64,000 nucleotides of DNA from Burkholderia sp. Ax-1719 (GCF_011753055.1 NZ_VWWJ01000011.1:62001-126000); one strand, 5' to 3'. Shown: positions 8,571 to 17,803, counted from the stretch's first letter. Numbers and translations are program-made. Notes: generated from the sequence alone by a model not told the origin.

Positions 8571-8804
8571 ATATAACCCCTTGGCATATCAACCTGATTT
8601 TTAGATCGTTTGAAATATAAGGCGAGTTTATTACCATTTCCCCAACTTTTCCAATATGGATATCTGTTTTGGTCATTAGCAAATGACCGGCGATTTGAAG
8701 GCGCCGGCCGGCTGCGAGGTAGCAGGACCAGAACGGGCTAAGTCGAAGTCGGAGAACGTGGCGTAACCGGAACGCCGCGATTGATACAACCCTGGGGTCC
8801 CCGA
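8571..8804. promoter_or_regulatory. cysB-cysI divergent control region with a 7-bp dyad
   Basis: The spacer is notably AT-rich between 8571 and 8690 for this genome. At 8671-8688 it holds a perfect inverted repeat, GGTCATT and AATGACC, separated by four bases. Position and symmetry suggest a binding site for CysB or another dimeric regulator. CysB sites are weakly conserved, so the identity of the binder is inference. The dyad lies about 100 bases from the cysB start and 117 from the cysI start. Confidence 0.5.
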
Positions 8805-10484
8805 ATGTACCAATACGATCAGTACGACCAGACCATCGTCGACGAGCGCGTCGCGCAATACAGCGACCAGGTTCGCCGCCGCCTGTCGGGCGAATTGAGC
8901 GAAGAAGAATTCCGCCCGCTGCGTCTGCAGAACGGCCTGTACTACCAGCGCCACGCCTACATGCTTCGCGTCGCGATTCCGTACGGCAATCTGCGTAGCG
9001 ACCAGTTGCGCATGCTCGGCCAGATTGCGCGCGAGCACGACCGCGAATACGGCCACTTCTCGACGCGCTCGAACATCCAGTACAACTGGATCAAGCTCGA
9101 AGAAACGCCCGAAATCCTCGCCAAGCTTGCTTCGGTCCAGATGCACGGCATCCAGACGTCGGGCAACTGCATCCGCAACATCACCGCCGACCAGTTCGCG
9201 GGCGTGACGCCCGACGAAGTCGTCGATCCGCGCCCGTGGGCCGAGATCATGCGTCAATGGTCGACGTTCCACCCCGAATTCGCGTGGCTGCCCCGCAAGT
9301 TCAAGATTGCTGTCTCGGGTTCGAAGGAAGACCGCGCCGCCGTGCAGATCCACGATCTGGGCGTCTATCTGGAACGCAACGAGCAGGGCGAAGTGGTCGC
9401 CAGCATCCTCGCGGGTGGTGGTCTGGGCCGCACGCCGATCATCGGCGCGATCATCAAGCGCAATCTGCCGTGGCAGCATCTGCTGACCTACTGCGAAGCC
9501 GTGCTGCGTGTGTACAACCGCTACGGCCGCCGCGACAACCTCTACAAGGCGCGTATCAAGATCCTCGTGAAGGCGCTCTCGCCCGAGAAGTTCGCGCAGC
9601 AAGTGGAAGAGGAGTGGCAGCACCTGAAGGATGGCCCGTCGACGCTCACGCAGGCTGAAGTCGATCGCGTCTCGCAATATTTCGTGCCGCCGGTCTACGA
9701 AAAGCTCGCCGATACGGATACCTCGTACGAAAAGCATCTGCTGGAAAACCGCGCCTTCGCGCGCTGGGTCGAGCGCAATACGCGCCCGCATCGCGTGCCG
9801 GGTTACGCATCGGTGACGATCTCGCTCAAGCCGCGCAACATCGCGCCGGGCGACGCCACCGACAAGCAGATGGAAGCCGTGGCCGACTGGGCCGACGAAT
9901 ACTCGTTCGGCCAGATCCGCGTCTCGCACGAGCAGAACCTGATCCTCGCCGATGTGAAGAAGCGCGATCTGTTCGCGCTGTGGGAAAAGGCCAAGGAGCA
10001 AGGTTTCGCGACGGCGAACATCGGCCTGTTGACCGACATCATCGCGTGCCCGGGCGGCGACTTCTGCTCGCTCGCGAATGCGAAGTCGATCCCCATCGCG
10101 CTGGCGATCCAGGAGCGTTTCGACAACCTCGACTTCGTCTACGACCTGGGCGACCTGACGTTCAACATCTCGGGCTGCATCAATGCGTGCGGTCATCACC
10201 ACGTCGGCAATATCGGCGTGCTGGGCGTGGATAAGGACGGTTCGGAGTGGTACCAGGTCACGCTCGGCGGCGAGCAGGGCACGGGCGCCAATGGCGCGCG
10301 CCTTGGCCGCGTGATCGGCCCGTCGTTCTCGGCGGAAGAAATGCCGGACGTGGTGTCGAAGGTGATCGACACGTTCGTCGAAAACCGCATCGACGGCGAG
10401 CGTTTCATCGACACGTACGACCGCATCGGCATGGCCCCGTTCAAGGAGCGCGTGTACGCCTCGCGCCAGCCGGCCCACGCCTGA
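8805..10484 (+). CDS. cysI: Assimilatory sulfite reductase hemoprotein CysI
   Basis: A 559-residue enzyme that reduces sulfite to sulfide with six electrons, using coupled siroheme and a 4Fe-4S cluster. The cluster/siroheme ligands are visible as C415-X5-C421 (CPGGDFC) and C458-X3-C462 (CINAC). The N-terminal half carries the sulfite/nitrite reductase ferredoxin-like repeat (FSTRSNIQYNW). The ATG at 8805 is preceded by TGGGGTCC; a TTG at 8781 would add eight residues. No flavoprotein CysJ lies beside it, so electrons probably come from ferredoxin or another donor, possibly involving the DUF934 protein encoded next. First gene of the cys operon. Confidence 0.95.
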   Translation: MYQYDQYDQTIVDERVAQYSDQVRRRLSGELSEEEFRPLRLQNGLYYQRHAYMLRVAIPYGNLRSDQLRMLGQIAREHDREYGHFSTRSNIQYNWIKLEETPEILAKLASVQMHGIQTSGNCIRNITADQFAGVTPDEVVDPRPWAEIMRQWSTFHPEFAWLPRKFKIAVSGSKEDRAAVQIHDLGVYLERNEQGEVVASILAGGGLGRTPIIGAIIKRNLPWQHLLTYCEAVLRVYNRYGRRDNLYKARIKILVKALSPEKFAQQVEEEWQHLKDGPSTLTQAEVDRVSQYFVPPVYEKLADTDTSYEKHLLENRAFARWVERNTRPHRVPGYASVTISLKPRNIAPGDATDKQMEAVADWADEYSFGQIRVSHEQNLILADVKKRDLFALWEKAKEQGFATANIGLLTDIIACPGGDFCSLANAKSIPIALAIQERFDNLDFVYDLGDLTFNISGCINACGHHHVGNIGVLGVDKDGSEWYQVTLGGEQGTGANGARLGRVIGPSFSAEEMPDVVSKVIDTFVENRIDGERFIDTYDRIGMAPFKERVYASRQPAHA

Positions 10485-10519
10485 TCAACGAGACACGAGA
10501 CGAGTTACGAGAGATAGCA

Positions 10520-11053
10520 ATGGCATTGATCATCAAGAATCGCGAGATCGTTGAAGATAGCTGGCAGGTCGTGCGCGCCGCCGAAGACGGCGTGCTGCCC
10601 GACGTGGCCGCGCTGCCCGCGGGCAAGGTGCTGGTTCCGTTCGCGTACTGGCAGGCCAACCGCGACGCGCTGGCCGCGCGCGGCAAGGATGAGCTTGGCG
10701 TGTGGCTCGCGCCGGACAGCGAACCGGCCGACGTCGTCGCCGACTTCGACAAGGTCGCGCTGATCGCAATCGACTTCCCCGTGTTCCGCGATGGCCGCGG
10801 CTATTCGATCGCGCGTCTGCTGCGCGAGCGTTATGGCTACAAGGGCGAAATCCGCGCGATCGGCGATGTGCTGCGCGACCAGTTGCGCTTCTACGAGCGC
10901 TGCGGCTTCGACGCCTACGCACCGCGCGCCGACAAGGACATCAACGACGCGCTGAAGGCGTTCACGGAATTCACCGTGCAATACCAGGGCGCGTTCGACG
11001 AGCCGTCGCCGCTGTTCCGCCGCCGTCTGGCACAAGCGGGCGCAGCAGCATGA
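10520..11053 (+). CDS. DUF934 protein of the sulfite reduction operon
   Basis: A 177-residue soluble protein of the DUF934 family, found in many proteobacteria between sulfite reductase and APS reductase genes. It opens MALIIKNREIVEDSW and contains VALIAIDFPVFRDGRGYS, the most family-typical stretch. No cofactor motif, signal peptide or membrane segment is seen. Its stop codon overlaps the cysH start (ATGA at 11050-11053), implying coupled translation and a job in the same pathway. An accessory or electron-supply role for CysI is a common guess, given the missing CysJ, but is not shown by sequence. Confidence 0.85.
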   Translation: MALIIKNREIVEDSWQVVRAAEDGVLPDVAALPAGKVLVPFAYWQANRDALAARGKDELGVWLAPDSEPADVVADFDKVALIAIDFPVFRDGRGYSIARLLRERYGYKGEIRAIGDVLRDQLRFYERCGFDAYAPRADKDINDALKAFTEFTVQYQGAFDEPSPLFRRRLAQAGAAA

Positions 11054-11838
11054 GCACCGTCTCTACCGCAGCCAGCGAAGTCTCGGCTGACCTGCAGGCG
11101 AAGATCGAGCGTCTGGATACGCTGCTCGATTCGATCGCCGCACGTCACACCGACGTCAAGCTAGCCAGCAGCCTCGCCGCCGAAGACATGCTGCTCACCC
11201 ACGCGATCCTGTCGCGCGGTGTGAAGATCGGCATCTTCTCGCTCAACACGGGCCGCCTGCACGCCGAAACCGTTGGCATGATCGACACGGTGCGCGAGCG
11301 TTATGGCTACGAGATTGAGCAGTTCCGTCCGCAGCAGGACGCCATCGACGAATACGTCACGCAGCACGGTCTGAATGCTTTCTATGAAAGCGTCGATCTG
11401 CGCAAGCGCTGCTGCGAGATCCGCAAGGTCGAACCGCTCAATCGCGCGCTGTCGGGCGTGTCGGCGTGGGTCACGGGCCAGCGCCGCGAGCAGTCGGTCA
11501 CGCGCGCGGAACTGCACGAGGAAGAACGCGACGAAGCCCGCAACATCGACAAGTTCAATCCGCTCGCGGACTGGACCGAAGCCGATGTGTGGGACTACCT
11601 GCGCGCCTTCGCGGTGCCGGTGAACCCGCTGCATGCGCGCGGCTATCCGAGCATCGGTTGCGAGCCCTGCACGCGTGCGATCCGTCCCGGCGAAGATAGC
11701 CGCGCGGGCCGCTGGTGGTGGGAGTCGCGCGATACGAAGGAATGCGGGCTGCACATCACGTCGGTTTCCGCGATTCCGGTGGTGGACGCTTCCGGCGAGG
11801 CTTCGCCGCTGGTTTCCGCAATCGGCAACGCGAGCTAA
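11050..11838 (+). CDS. cysH: APS reductase CysH, 4Fe-4S type
   Basis: A 262-residue thioredoxin-dependent reductase converting adenylyl sulfate to sulfite and AMP. It has both cysteine pairs that bind the 4Fe-4S cluster in the APS-reducing branch: C121-C122 (RKRCCEIRK) and C204-X2-C207 (GCEPC). The catalytic Cys is C232 in KECGLH. PAPS-specific enzymes of the E. coli type lack the two pairs, so APS is the expected substrate. That agrees with the absence of an APS kinase gene here. Translation is coupled to the DUF934 gene by a 4-base overlap. Confidence 0.94.
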   Translation: MSTVSTAASEVSADLQAKIERLDTLLDSIAARHTDVKLASSLAAEDMLLTHAILSRGVKIGIFSLNTGRLHAETVGMIDTVRERYGYEIEQFRPQQDAIDEYVTQHGLNAFYESVDLRKRCCEIRKVEPLNRALSGVSAWVTGQRREQSVTRAELHEEERDEARNIDKFNPLADWTEADVWDYLRAFAVPVNPLHARGYPSIGCEPCTRAIRPGEDSRAGRWWWESRDTKECGLHITSVSAIPVVDASGEASPLVSAIGNAS

Positions 11839-11950
11839 GATTGAAGTTTTCGCGCCGCTTTCAGCGTTATAGCGAACGGTAGCGAAGTCGAATACAGAGT
11901 AACGCGCCTTGTTTTGAGAGCGGGGCGCGATCAGACGAAGGATTCCGAAC

Positions 11951-12913
11951 ATGAGCACGACGCTCGACTCCGCAGTGAACGCGCCGCTTCAGGTCACGGC
12001 GAACCGCATGGACCATCTCGACTGGCTCGAAGCCGAGTCGATCCACATCCTGCGCGAACTCGTTGCCGAGTGCAGCAAGCCCGCGCTGCTGTTCTCGGGC
12101 GGCAAGGATTCGGTGGTCGTGCTCGCACTCGCGCTGAAGGCGTTTGGCCTGGGCGCGAACCGCAAGACCTCGCTGCCGTTCCCGCTCGTGCACATCGATA
12201 CGGGCCACAACTACGAAGAAGTGATCGATTTCCGCGATCGTCGTGCTGCTGAAATCGGCGCGGAACTCGTGGTGGGTCACGTCGAAGATTCGATCAAGAA
12301 GGGCACGGTGCGCCTGCGCCGCGAAACCGATTCGCGCAACGCCGCGCAAGCGGTCACGCTGCTCGAAACCATCGAAGAATACGGCTACACGGCGATGATC
12401 GGCGGTGCGCGCCGCGACGAAGAGAAGGCCCGCGCAAAAGAGCGCATCTTCTCGTTCCGCGACGAATTCGGTCAGTGGGACCCGAAGGCGCAGCGCCCGG
12501 AACTCTGGAGCCTGTACAACGCGCGCCTGCACAACGGCGAACACCTGCGCGTGTTCCCGATCTCGAACTGGACCGAACTCGATGTGTGGCAATACATCGA
12601 GCGCGAAAAGCTCGAACTGCCGTCGATCTACTACGCGCACCAGCGCGAGATCGTGCGCCGTAACGGCCTGCTCGTGCCGGTCACGCCGCTCACGCCGATG
12701 AAGGAAGGCGAAGTCAGCGAAATGGCGCAGGTGCGTTTCCGTACCGTGGGCGACATCAGCTGCACCTGCCCGGTGGCAAGCGATGCCGACAACGTCGAGA
12801 AGATCATCGCTGAAACGGCCGTGACCGAAATCACGGAACGCGGCGCCACGCGCATGGACGACCAGGCGTCGGAAGCCGCGATGGAACAGCGCAAGAAGCA
12901 AGGTTATTTCTAA
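11951..12913 (+). CDS. cysD: Sulfate adenylyltransferase small subunit CysD
   Basis: A 320-residue subunit of ATP sulfurylase that forms APS from sulfate and ATP. The PP-loop that binds ATP is SGGKDS at about residues 49-54. Other family segments are HIDTGHNYEEVI and MIGGARRDEEKARAKERIFSFRD (shown here as one block of the catalytic face). Length and the C-terminus ending KKQGYF are typical of proteobacterial CysD. It sits 112 bases after cysH and 25 bases before cysN, its obligate GTPase partner. Confidence 0.96.
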   Translation: MSTTLDSAVNAPLQVTANRMDHLDWLEAESIHILRELVAECSKPALLFSGGKDSVVVLALALKAFGLGANRKTSLPFPLVHIDTGHNYEEVIDFRDRRAAEIGAELVVGHVEDSIKKGTVRLRRETDSRNAAQAVTLLETIEEYGYTAMIGGARRDEEKARAKERIFSFRDEFGQWDPKAQRPELWSLYNARLHNGEHLRVFPISNWTELDVWQYIEREKLELPSIYYAHQREIVRRNGLLVPVTPLTPMKEGEVSEMAQVRFRTVGDISCTCPVASDADNVEKIIAETAVTEITERGATRMDDQASEAAMEQRKKQGYF

Positions 12914-12938
12914 AGAGCACGCAGAGGAAAGATTAGAC

Positions 12939-14255
12939 ATGGTTACGACGCATCAACCTGAAGACCTCGGCGTGCTGCGCTTCATCACGGCGGGCAGTGT
13001 GGACGACGGCAAGAGCACGCTGATCGGCCGCCTGCTGTATGACAGCAAGGCGGTTCTCTCGGATCAACTCTCGGCGCTCTCGCGTGCGAAGAACAAGCGC
13101 ACCGTCGGCGACGAAATCGATCTCTCGCTGCTCACGGACGGCCTCGAAGCCGAGCGCGAGCAGGGCATCACGATCGACGTGGCATATCGCTACTTCGCCA
13201 CGGCTAAACGCAAGTTCATCATCGCCGATACCCCCGGTCACGAGCAGTACACGCGCAACATGGTCACGGGCGCATCGACGGCGCACGCCGCGATCATCCT
13301 GATCGACCCCACGCGCGTGACGGTTGAAAACGGCGTCACGCAACTGCTGCCGCAGACCAAGCGCCACAGCGCCATCGTCAAGCTGCTGGGCCTGCAGCAC
13401 GTGATCGTCGCCATCAACAAGATGGATCTGGTCGATTACAGCGAAGCCACCTTCAACCTGATCCGCGAAGCGTATGTTGAACTCGCGCGTCAACTGGGTC
13501 TGAGCAACGTGCGTTTCGTGCCGGTGTCGGCGCTCAAGGGCGACAACATCGTCGGCGCGAGCGAGCGCATGCCCTGGTATGCGGGCGAGCCGCTGCTCGA
13601 TCTGCTGGAAGCACTGCCGGTCGCGCAGGCGACGGGCGACGCGCTGCGTTTCCCGGTGCAGTGGGTTGCGCGCCAGGACGGTTCGAGCGCCGACGACTTC
13701 CGCGGCTACATGGGCCGTATCGAAGCGGGCGAAGTGAAGCTCGGCGACAACATCACGGTGCTGCCGGCTGGCCGCGCAGCGACGGTCGCGGAAATCATCG
13801 CGCCGGTGCCAGGCGGCACGGCGCAGGTCGATCGCGCCTTCGCGGGCCAGACGGTCACGATCCGCCTGACGGAAGACGTCGACGTGTCGCGCGGCGATAC
13901 GTTTGTTCCGGCCAGCGACGAAACGCAACCGGCGAAGAAGCTCGAAGCGGACCTCTGCTGGTTCGACGAAGAGCCGCTCTCGACGCAGCGCAAGTATCTG
14001 CTCAAGCAGACCACCAGCACGGTGTTCGCGAAGATCGGCGCGATCAAGGAAGTGCTCGACGTGCATACACTGTCGCACGCCGTGGACCGCCAGAACCTCG
14101 CCATGAACGACATCGGCCGCGTTTCGCTGACGCTGCAAAAGCCGGTGGTCGCGGACCTGTATGATGTGCATCCCGGCACCGGCGCGTTCGTCCTCATCGA
14201 CGAGGCGACGCACCACACGGTGGCTGCGGGCATGATCCGCGCGCTGACGGCCTAA
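12939..14255 (+). CDS. cysN: Sulfate adenylyltransferase GTPase subunit CysN
   Basis: A 438-residue EF-Tu-like GTPase that drives APS synthesis by CysD. G1 is GSVDDGKST at residues 19-27, G3 is DTPGHEQ, and G4 is NKMD. Beta-barrel domains 2 and 3 follow. The protein stops at the length of a stand-alone CysN; there is no C-terminal APS kinase (CysC) domain as found in CysNC fusions. With a 4Fe-4S type CysH next to it, the pathway runs through APS without PAPS. Confidence 0.96.
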   Translation: MVTTHQPEDLGVLRFITAGSVDDGKSTLIGRLLYDSKAVLSDQLSALSRAKNKRTVGDEIDLSLLTDGLEAEREQGITIDVAYRYFATAKRKFIIADTPGHEQYTRNMVTGASTAHAAIILIDPTRVTVENGVTQLLPQTKRHSAIVKLLGLQHVIVAINKMDLVDYSEATFNLIREAYVELARQLGLSNVRFVPVSALKGDNIVGASERMPWYAGEPLLDLLEALPVAQATGDALRFPVQWVARQDGSSADDFRGYMGRIEAGEVKLGDNITVLPAGRAATVAEIIAPVPGGTAQVDRAFAGQTVTIRLTEDVDVSRGDTFVPASDETQPAKKLEADLCWFDEEPLSTQRKYLLKQTTSTVFAKIGAIKEVLDVHTLSHAVDRQNLAMNDIGRVSLTLQKPVVADLYDVHPGTGAFVLIDEATHHTVAAGMIRALTA

Positions 14256-14291
14256 GACGCTGTCGCTCCGGTCGATACAGGGTTCTGAAAC

Positions 14292-15062
14292 ATGGGTAAG
14301 GTCTATCTGATCGGCGCCGGACCGGGCGCCGCGGATCTCATCACCGTACGCGGCGCGCGCCTGCTGGGTCAGGCGCAGGTCGTGCTGCACGACGCGCTGG
14401 TCGAACCGGCGATGCTCGACTACGCGCCGCAAGACGCGAAGTTCATCGCGGTCGGCAAGCGCTGCGGCCAGCGCTCGACGGCGCAGCAGTTCATCAACAA
14501 GCAGCTGGTGGACGCGGCGCGCGAGCACGACGTCGTCGTGCGTCTGAAGGGCGGCGATCCGATGCTGTTCGGTCGCGCGGATGAAGAGATGCGCGCGCTG
14601 GAAGCGGCGGGCATCGAATTCGAAGTCGTGCCGGGCATTACGGCGGCGCTCGCCAGTGCGGCGACGCTGCAGCGCTCGCTGACGCTGCGTGGCGTGTCGC
14701 GCAGCGTGGCGCTGGCCACGTATTCGCGCGCGGCTGGCAGCGACGAGATCCGCGAACACGTGAACGCCGATTCGCTGGTGTTCTACATGGGCCGCGACAG
14801 CGCACCCGATATCGCGCAGCAGCTGATCGACGCGGGCCGTCCGGGCACCACGCCGGTAGCCATCGTCGAAGCGTGCAGCACGCCGCGCGAGCGCATGCTC
14901 ACGTTGACGCTGGCACGGCTGGCGGCGGGCGAGGCGCAGGACTGGCTCGATGCGGCGCAGCCGAGCCTGCTGATGATCGGCGAGGCATTCGCCGAGCGGG
15001 CAGGGCAGCAGGCCGATGCCGACGATGTCGGCGAGTCAGGAGCGAACGCGCTGGCCGCCTGA
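14292..15062 (+). CDS. cobA: Uroporphyrinogen-III C-methyltransferase (SUMT)
   Basis: A 256-residue SAM-dependent enzyme that methylates uroporphyrinogen III at C2 and C7 to give precorrin-2, the branch point to siroheme and corrins. Visible motifs are VYLIGAGPGAADLIT at the N-terminus, VRLKGGDPMLFGR (the SAM-binding GGDP loop) and EVVPGITAA. It is the single-domain form, without the CysG dehydrogenase/chelatase part. Its place as last gene of the cys operon indicates that it feeds siroheme to CysI. Whether it also serves B12 synthesis is open; the B12 genes in this window handle only the late steps. Confidence 0.94.
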   Translation: MGKVYLIGAGPGAADLITVRGARLLGQAQVVLHDALVEPAMLDYAPQDAKFIAVGKRCGQRSTAQQFINKQLVDAAREHDVVVRLKGGDPMLFGRADEEMRALEAAGIEFEVVPGITAALASAATLQRSLTLRGVSRSVALATYSRAAGSDEIREHVNADSLVFYMGRDSAPDIAQQLIDAGRPGTTPVAIVEACSTPRERMLTLTLARLAAGEAQDWLDAAQPSLLMIGEAFAERAGQQADADDVGESGANALAA

Positions 15063-15099
15063 AGGATCAAGACGGGGGTTGTGCCATAAGAAAGCAGAA

Positions 15100-15121
15100 G
15101 GGCCGCTGAAAAGCGGCCCTT
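15100..15121. terminator. Terminator between cobA and cbiX
   Basis: A 9-bp GC-rich stem (AGGGCCGCT at 15100-15108 and its complement at 15113-15121) with a stable GAAA loop, between two convergent genes. T-rich sequence follows on the plus strand (TCTTGCGTTT). Confidence 0.75.
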
Positions 15122-15143
15122 CTTGCGTTTACGGCGTCGGTTT

Positions 15144-15539
15144 TCAGGCGTGCTGCGTGAGGCAATACTGCACGATCGCGTCGAGCACGCCATCGTCTTC
15201 GCCCACCGCCGTCGCGCATTCGATCTTGATGCTGGGATGCGCGGTCTGGCACTGCGCGATGAGTTCGGGCAGATCGCGGCGGATATGCCCGCCCTGACCG
15301 AAGAACACCGGCACCACGGTGATCGTCGTGACGCCTTGCGCGACCTGTGCGGCGATGGCTTCGGGCAAGCTCGGCGTCATCAGTTCGAGAAACGCGAGAT
15401 CGACGGGACCAGCCTTGCCTTGCGACGCACGCGCAGCGGCCAGCTTGGCGGCGAGACGCGTGAACGGCTCTTTCCAGCGCGCGTCGCGCGCGCCGTGGCC
15501 GAAGAGGATCATGCCGTGCGTGTTTATCGCCGTGCTCAT
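15144..15539 (-). CDS. cbiX: Short CbiX-type sirohydrochlorin chelatase
   Basis: A 131-residue single-domain chelatase that inserts a metal into sirohydrochlorin. The two active-site His residues of the short CbiX/SirB family are in GHGARD near the N-terminus and in GGHIRRD near residue 80. Cobalt and iron forms cannot be told apart by sequence alone. Its position convergent with the cys operon and cobA argues for a role in siroheme (Fe) formation, while the cobalamin cluster 12 kb away has no early cobalt chelatase. The dehydrogenase that makes sirohydrochlorin is not in the window. It lies 11 bases after lptG on the same strand. Confidence 0.88.
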   Translation of the reverse strand: MSTAINTHGMILFGHGARDARWKEPFTRLAAKLAAARASQGKAGPVDLAFLELMTPSLPEAIAAQVAQGVTTITVVPVFFGQGGHIRRDLPELIAQCQTAHPSIKIECATAVGEDDGVLDAIVQYCLTQHA

Positions 15540-15550
15540 CGCCAACCCCG

Positions 15551-16699
15551 TCAGTGTCGATCCACCCACTTCAGGCCCAACAGCCCCAGCGCCAGATAGA
15601 TCAACGCTGGAGTGGCCGCCGTGAGCGGCGCGGGCCACGTGTTCAGATTGCCGATGTGCGAGAACAGCGTGTTGACGAGCTGGAAGCTCATACCCAGCAT
15701 GATCCCGCCGAACACCTTCACGCCCACGACGCCCGCGCGCGTATGCAGATACGCAAACGGCAGCGACAGCACCAGCATCACGAACACCGCAAACGGGTAG
15801 AGCAGCTTGCGCCACAGCGCGATTTCATAGCGCTGCGTGTCCTGGTGGTTCTCGGTCAAATGCTGGATGTAGCGGAACAGATTGAACATCGACATACGGT
15901 CCGGCGACACCAGCAGCACCGACAGAATCTGCGGCGTGAGTTCCGAGCGCAGCGAATATTCGGGCGTCGACGTCTGCGTCGCGCGATAGATCGGCGCGAG
16001 CGCGTCGCTCGGCTGGTTCTGCGGCGGCGGCACGCTGATCAGTTCGGTGTCCGTCACGTCCTTGAGCAGCCAGTGGCCCGGCGGCTGGAACTTGCCGCTT
16101 TGCGCCACGCGCACGTTCGAGAGACGGAACTGCGAATCGAATTCGTAGATGCGCACGTTGGTGATGGTCGCATCGGGCAGCAGCTGGCCGACGTTGACGA
16201 AACGCGTGGCCTGTTCGCCATCGGCGCGCTTGGTGAGCGTGTCCTTGACCCAGACGCCCGACTTGAAGTCCGTCGAGACCGCCGAACCGAGCGCTTCCAG
16301 ACGCACCTTCTCGGAAAGCTGATCCGTGTACGGACCGACCACTTCGCCGATCAGGTAAGTGAGCAGCACCAGCGGAATGCCAATCTTGAGCAGCGAGCGC
16401 AGCGCCTGACCGGTCGCCAGACCCGAGACGCGGAAGATCGTGAATTCCGAGCTCGCCGCCATCTGCGCGAACACGTAGATCGCGGCGATCAGCGCGGCGA
16501 CCGGAATGATTTCATAGAGCCGCGACGGCGCCTGCAGCGCCACGCGCAGCACCGCGTAGGTGAACTTATAGTTGCCGTGGCCGACCGAGTTCAGTTCGTT
16601 GATCAGGTCGAAGAAGAAGAACAGGCCGGAGAAGGCGAACAGAATGAAGATGAACGTCAGGTAGACCTGGCGCGCAAAGTATTTCTCGTAAATGCGCAT
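15551..16699 (-). CDS. lptG: LPS export permease LptG
   Basis: A 382-residue inner-membrane subunit of the LptB2FG transporter that extracts lipopolysaccharide and passes it to LptC. The start MRIYEKYFARQVYLTF leads directly into the first membrane helix. Six helices flank a periplasmic beta-jellyroll of roughly residues 130-270. The C-terminal helices contain LWRKLLYPFAVFVMLVLSLP, typical of the YjgP/YjgQ family. Placement 3 bases after lptF and the opening sequence support LptG rather than LptF. Confidence 0.94.
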   Translation of the reverse strand: MRIYEKYFARQVYLTFIFILFAFSGLFFFFDLINELNSVGHGNYKFTYAVLRVALQAPSRLYEIIPVAALIAAIYVFAQMAASSEFTIFRVSGLATGQALRSLLKIGIPLVLLTYLIGEVVGPYTDQLSEKVRLEALGSAVSTDFKSGVWVKDTLTKRADGEQATRFVNVGQLLPDATITNVRIYEFDSQFRLSNVRVAQSGKFQPPGHWLLKDVTDTELISVPPPQNQPSDALAPIYRATQTSTPEYSLRSELTPQILSVLLVSPDRMSMFNLFRYIQHLTENHQDTQRYEIALWRKLLYPFAVFVMLVLSLPFAYLHTRAGVVGVKVFGGIMLGMSFQLVNTLFSHIGNLNTWPAPLTAATPALIYLALGLLGLKWVDRH

Positions 16700-16702
16700 C
16701 GG

Positions 16703-17803
16703 TCAGTTCCCCTGCGACGCGCGGCTGAACATCGCGCGGGTAAAGAGCGGCCGGTTGCGCACACGCAGCCAGAAAATAAACACCACGAGCGCGAGCACGA
16801 TGACGTGCAGGATCACAAGGCCGACGCCAAAGGCCATCTTGCCTTGCTCGATCTGCGACTGCACCACGTTGAGCAGGTTCGAATAGGTCAGGTAAATCAG
16901 CACGGCCATCACGAGGTTGATGGTGCGACTGCGGCGCGGATTCTGGTACGCGAGCGGGATCGCCAGCAGCATCAGATTGATCGCGATCAGCGGCAGGCCC
17001 ATCCGCCAGGCGAACTCGCCCAGGTTGTCGTTGGTCGGGTTGCGCAGCAGATCCGGCGTGGACGTGGTGCTGGACGTGGGCGTATTGACCACCGGCTGGC
17101 TCTGGATCTTCACGCCGTAACGCTGGAACTCGGAGATGCGGAAGTCCGGGTGGCCCGGTTCGCCGTCGTAGCGGCGGCCATTCTCCAGCACGATGAAGCG
17201 GTCGCCGTCCTTGGTGGTCTCCGTGTGACCGGTCTTCGACACGATCACGTTGACCTTGCCGTTTTCCGTGCTGGTGACGAACACGTTCTCCACGCGCGCC
17301 TGGTCCGGGCTCATGCTTTCGATGAAGAAGACACGGTGCGTGGTGGGCGATTCGCGGAACTGGCCAGGCGCGAGCAGCGACACTTCATCGCGCTGCTGGA
17401 AGCGGGCGCGAATCAGCTTGCTCTGTGCGTTCGACCACGGCCAGCCGATGAAGGCGAAGAACACGATGGCAAGGATGATCGGCGTGGAAAACACGGCGAT
17501 CGGCTTGATGAGGCGCGTCAGGCTCACCCCGGAGGCGAGCCAGACGACCATTTCGGAATCCTTGTACCAGCGCGTGAGCACGAACAGGATCGACACGAAA
17601 AGCGTGACGATGAGCATCACGGCGAGATAGCCGATGACGGTCAGGCCGATCAGGACCAGCACGTCGCGCGGGTCGATCTGGCCCGATGCTGCGAAGCCGA
17701 CGATGCGGATCATCATCGTCGTCAGCATGATCGTGAGCAGAACCATGAACACGGCGCCGGCCGTGTACGCGAGTTCGCGCTGCAGGGAACGTTCGAAGAT
17801 CAT
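16703..17803 (-). CDS. lptF: LPS export permease LptF
   Basis: A 366-residue partner permease of LptG with the same six-helix plus jellyroll layout. The N-terminus MIFERSLQRELAYTAGAVF is the LptF signature, and VLTRWYKDSEMVVWLASG is the cytoplasmic coupling region that contacts LptB. lptF precedes lptG by 3 bases, the usual order, so both are made in equal amounts. It is divergent from pepA over a 134-base spacer, an arrangement also seen in E. coli and other proteobacteria. Confidence 0.95.
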   Translation of the reverse strand: MIFERSLQRELAYTAGAVFMVLLTIMLTTMMIRIVGFAASGQIDPRDVLVLIGLTVIGYLAVMLIVTLFVSILFVLTRWYKDSEMVVWLASGVSLTRLIKPIAVFSTPIILAIVFFAFIGWPWSNAQSKLIRARFQQRDEVSLLAPGQFRESPTTHRVFFIESMSPDQARVENVFVTSTENGKVNVIVSKTGHTETTKDGDRFIVLENGRRYDGEPGHPDFRISEFQRYGVKIQSQPVVNTPTSSTTSTPDLLRNPTNDNLGEFAWRMGLPLIAINLMLLAIPLAYQNPRRSRTINLVMAVLIYLTYSNLLNVVQSQIEQGKMAFGVGLVILHVIVLALVVFIFWLRVRNRPLFTRAMFSRASQGN

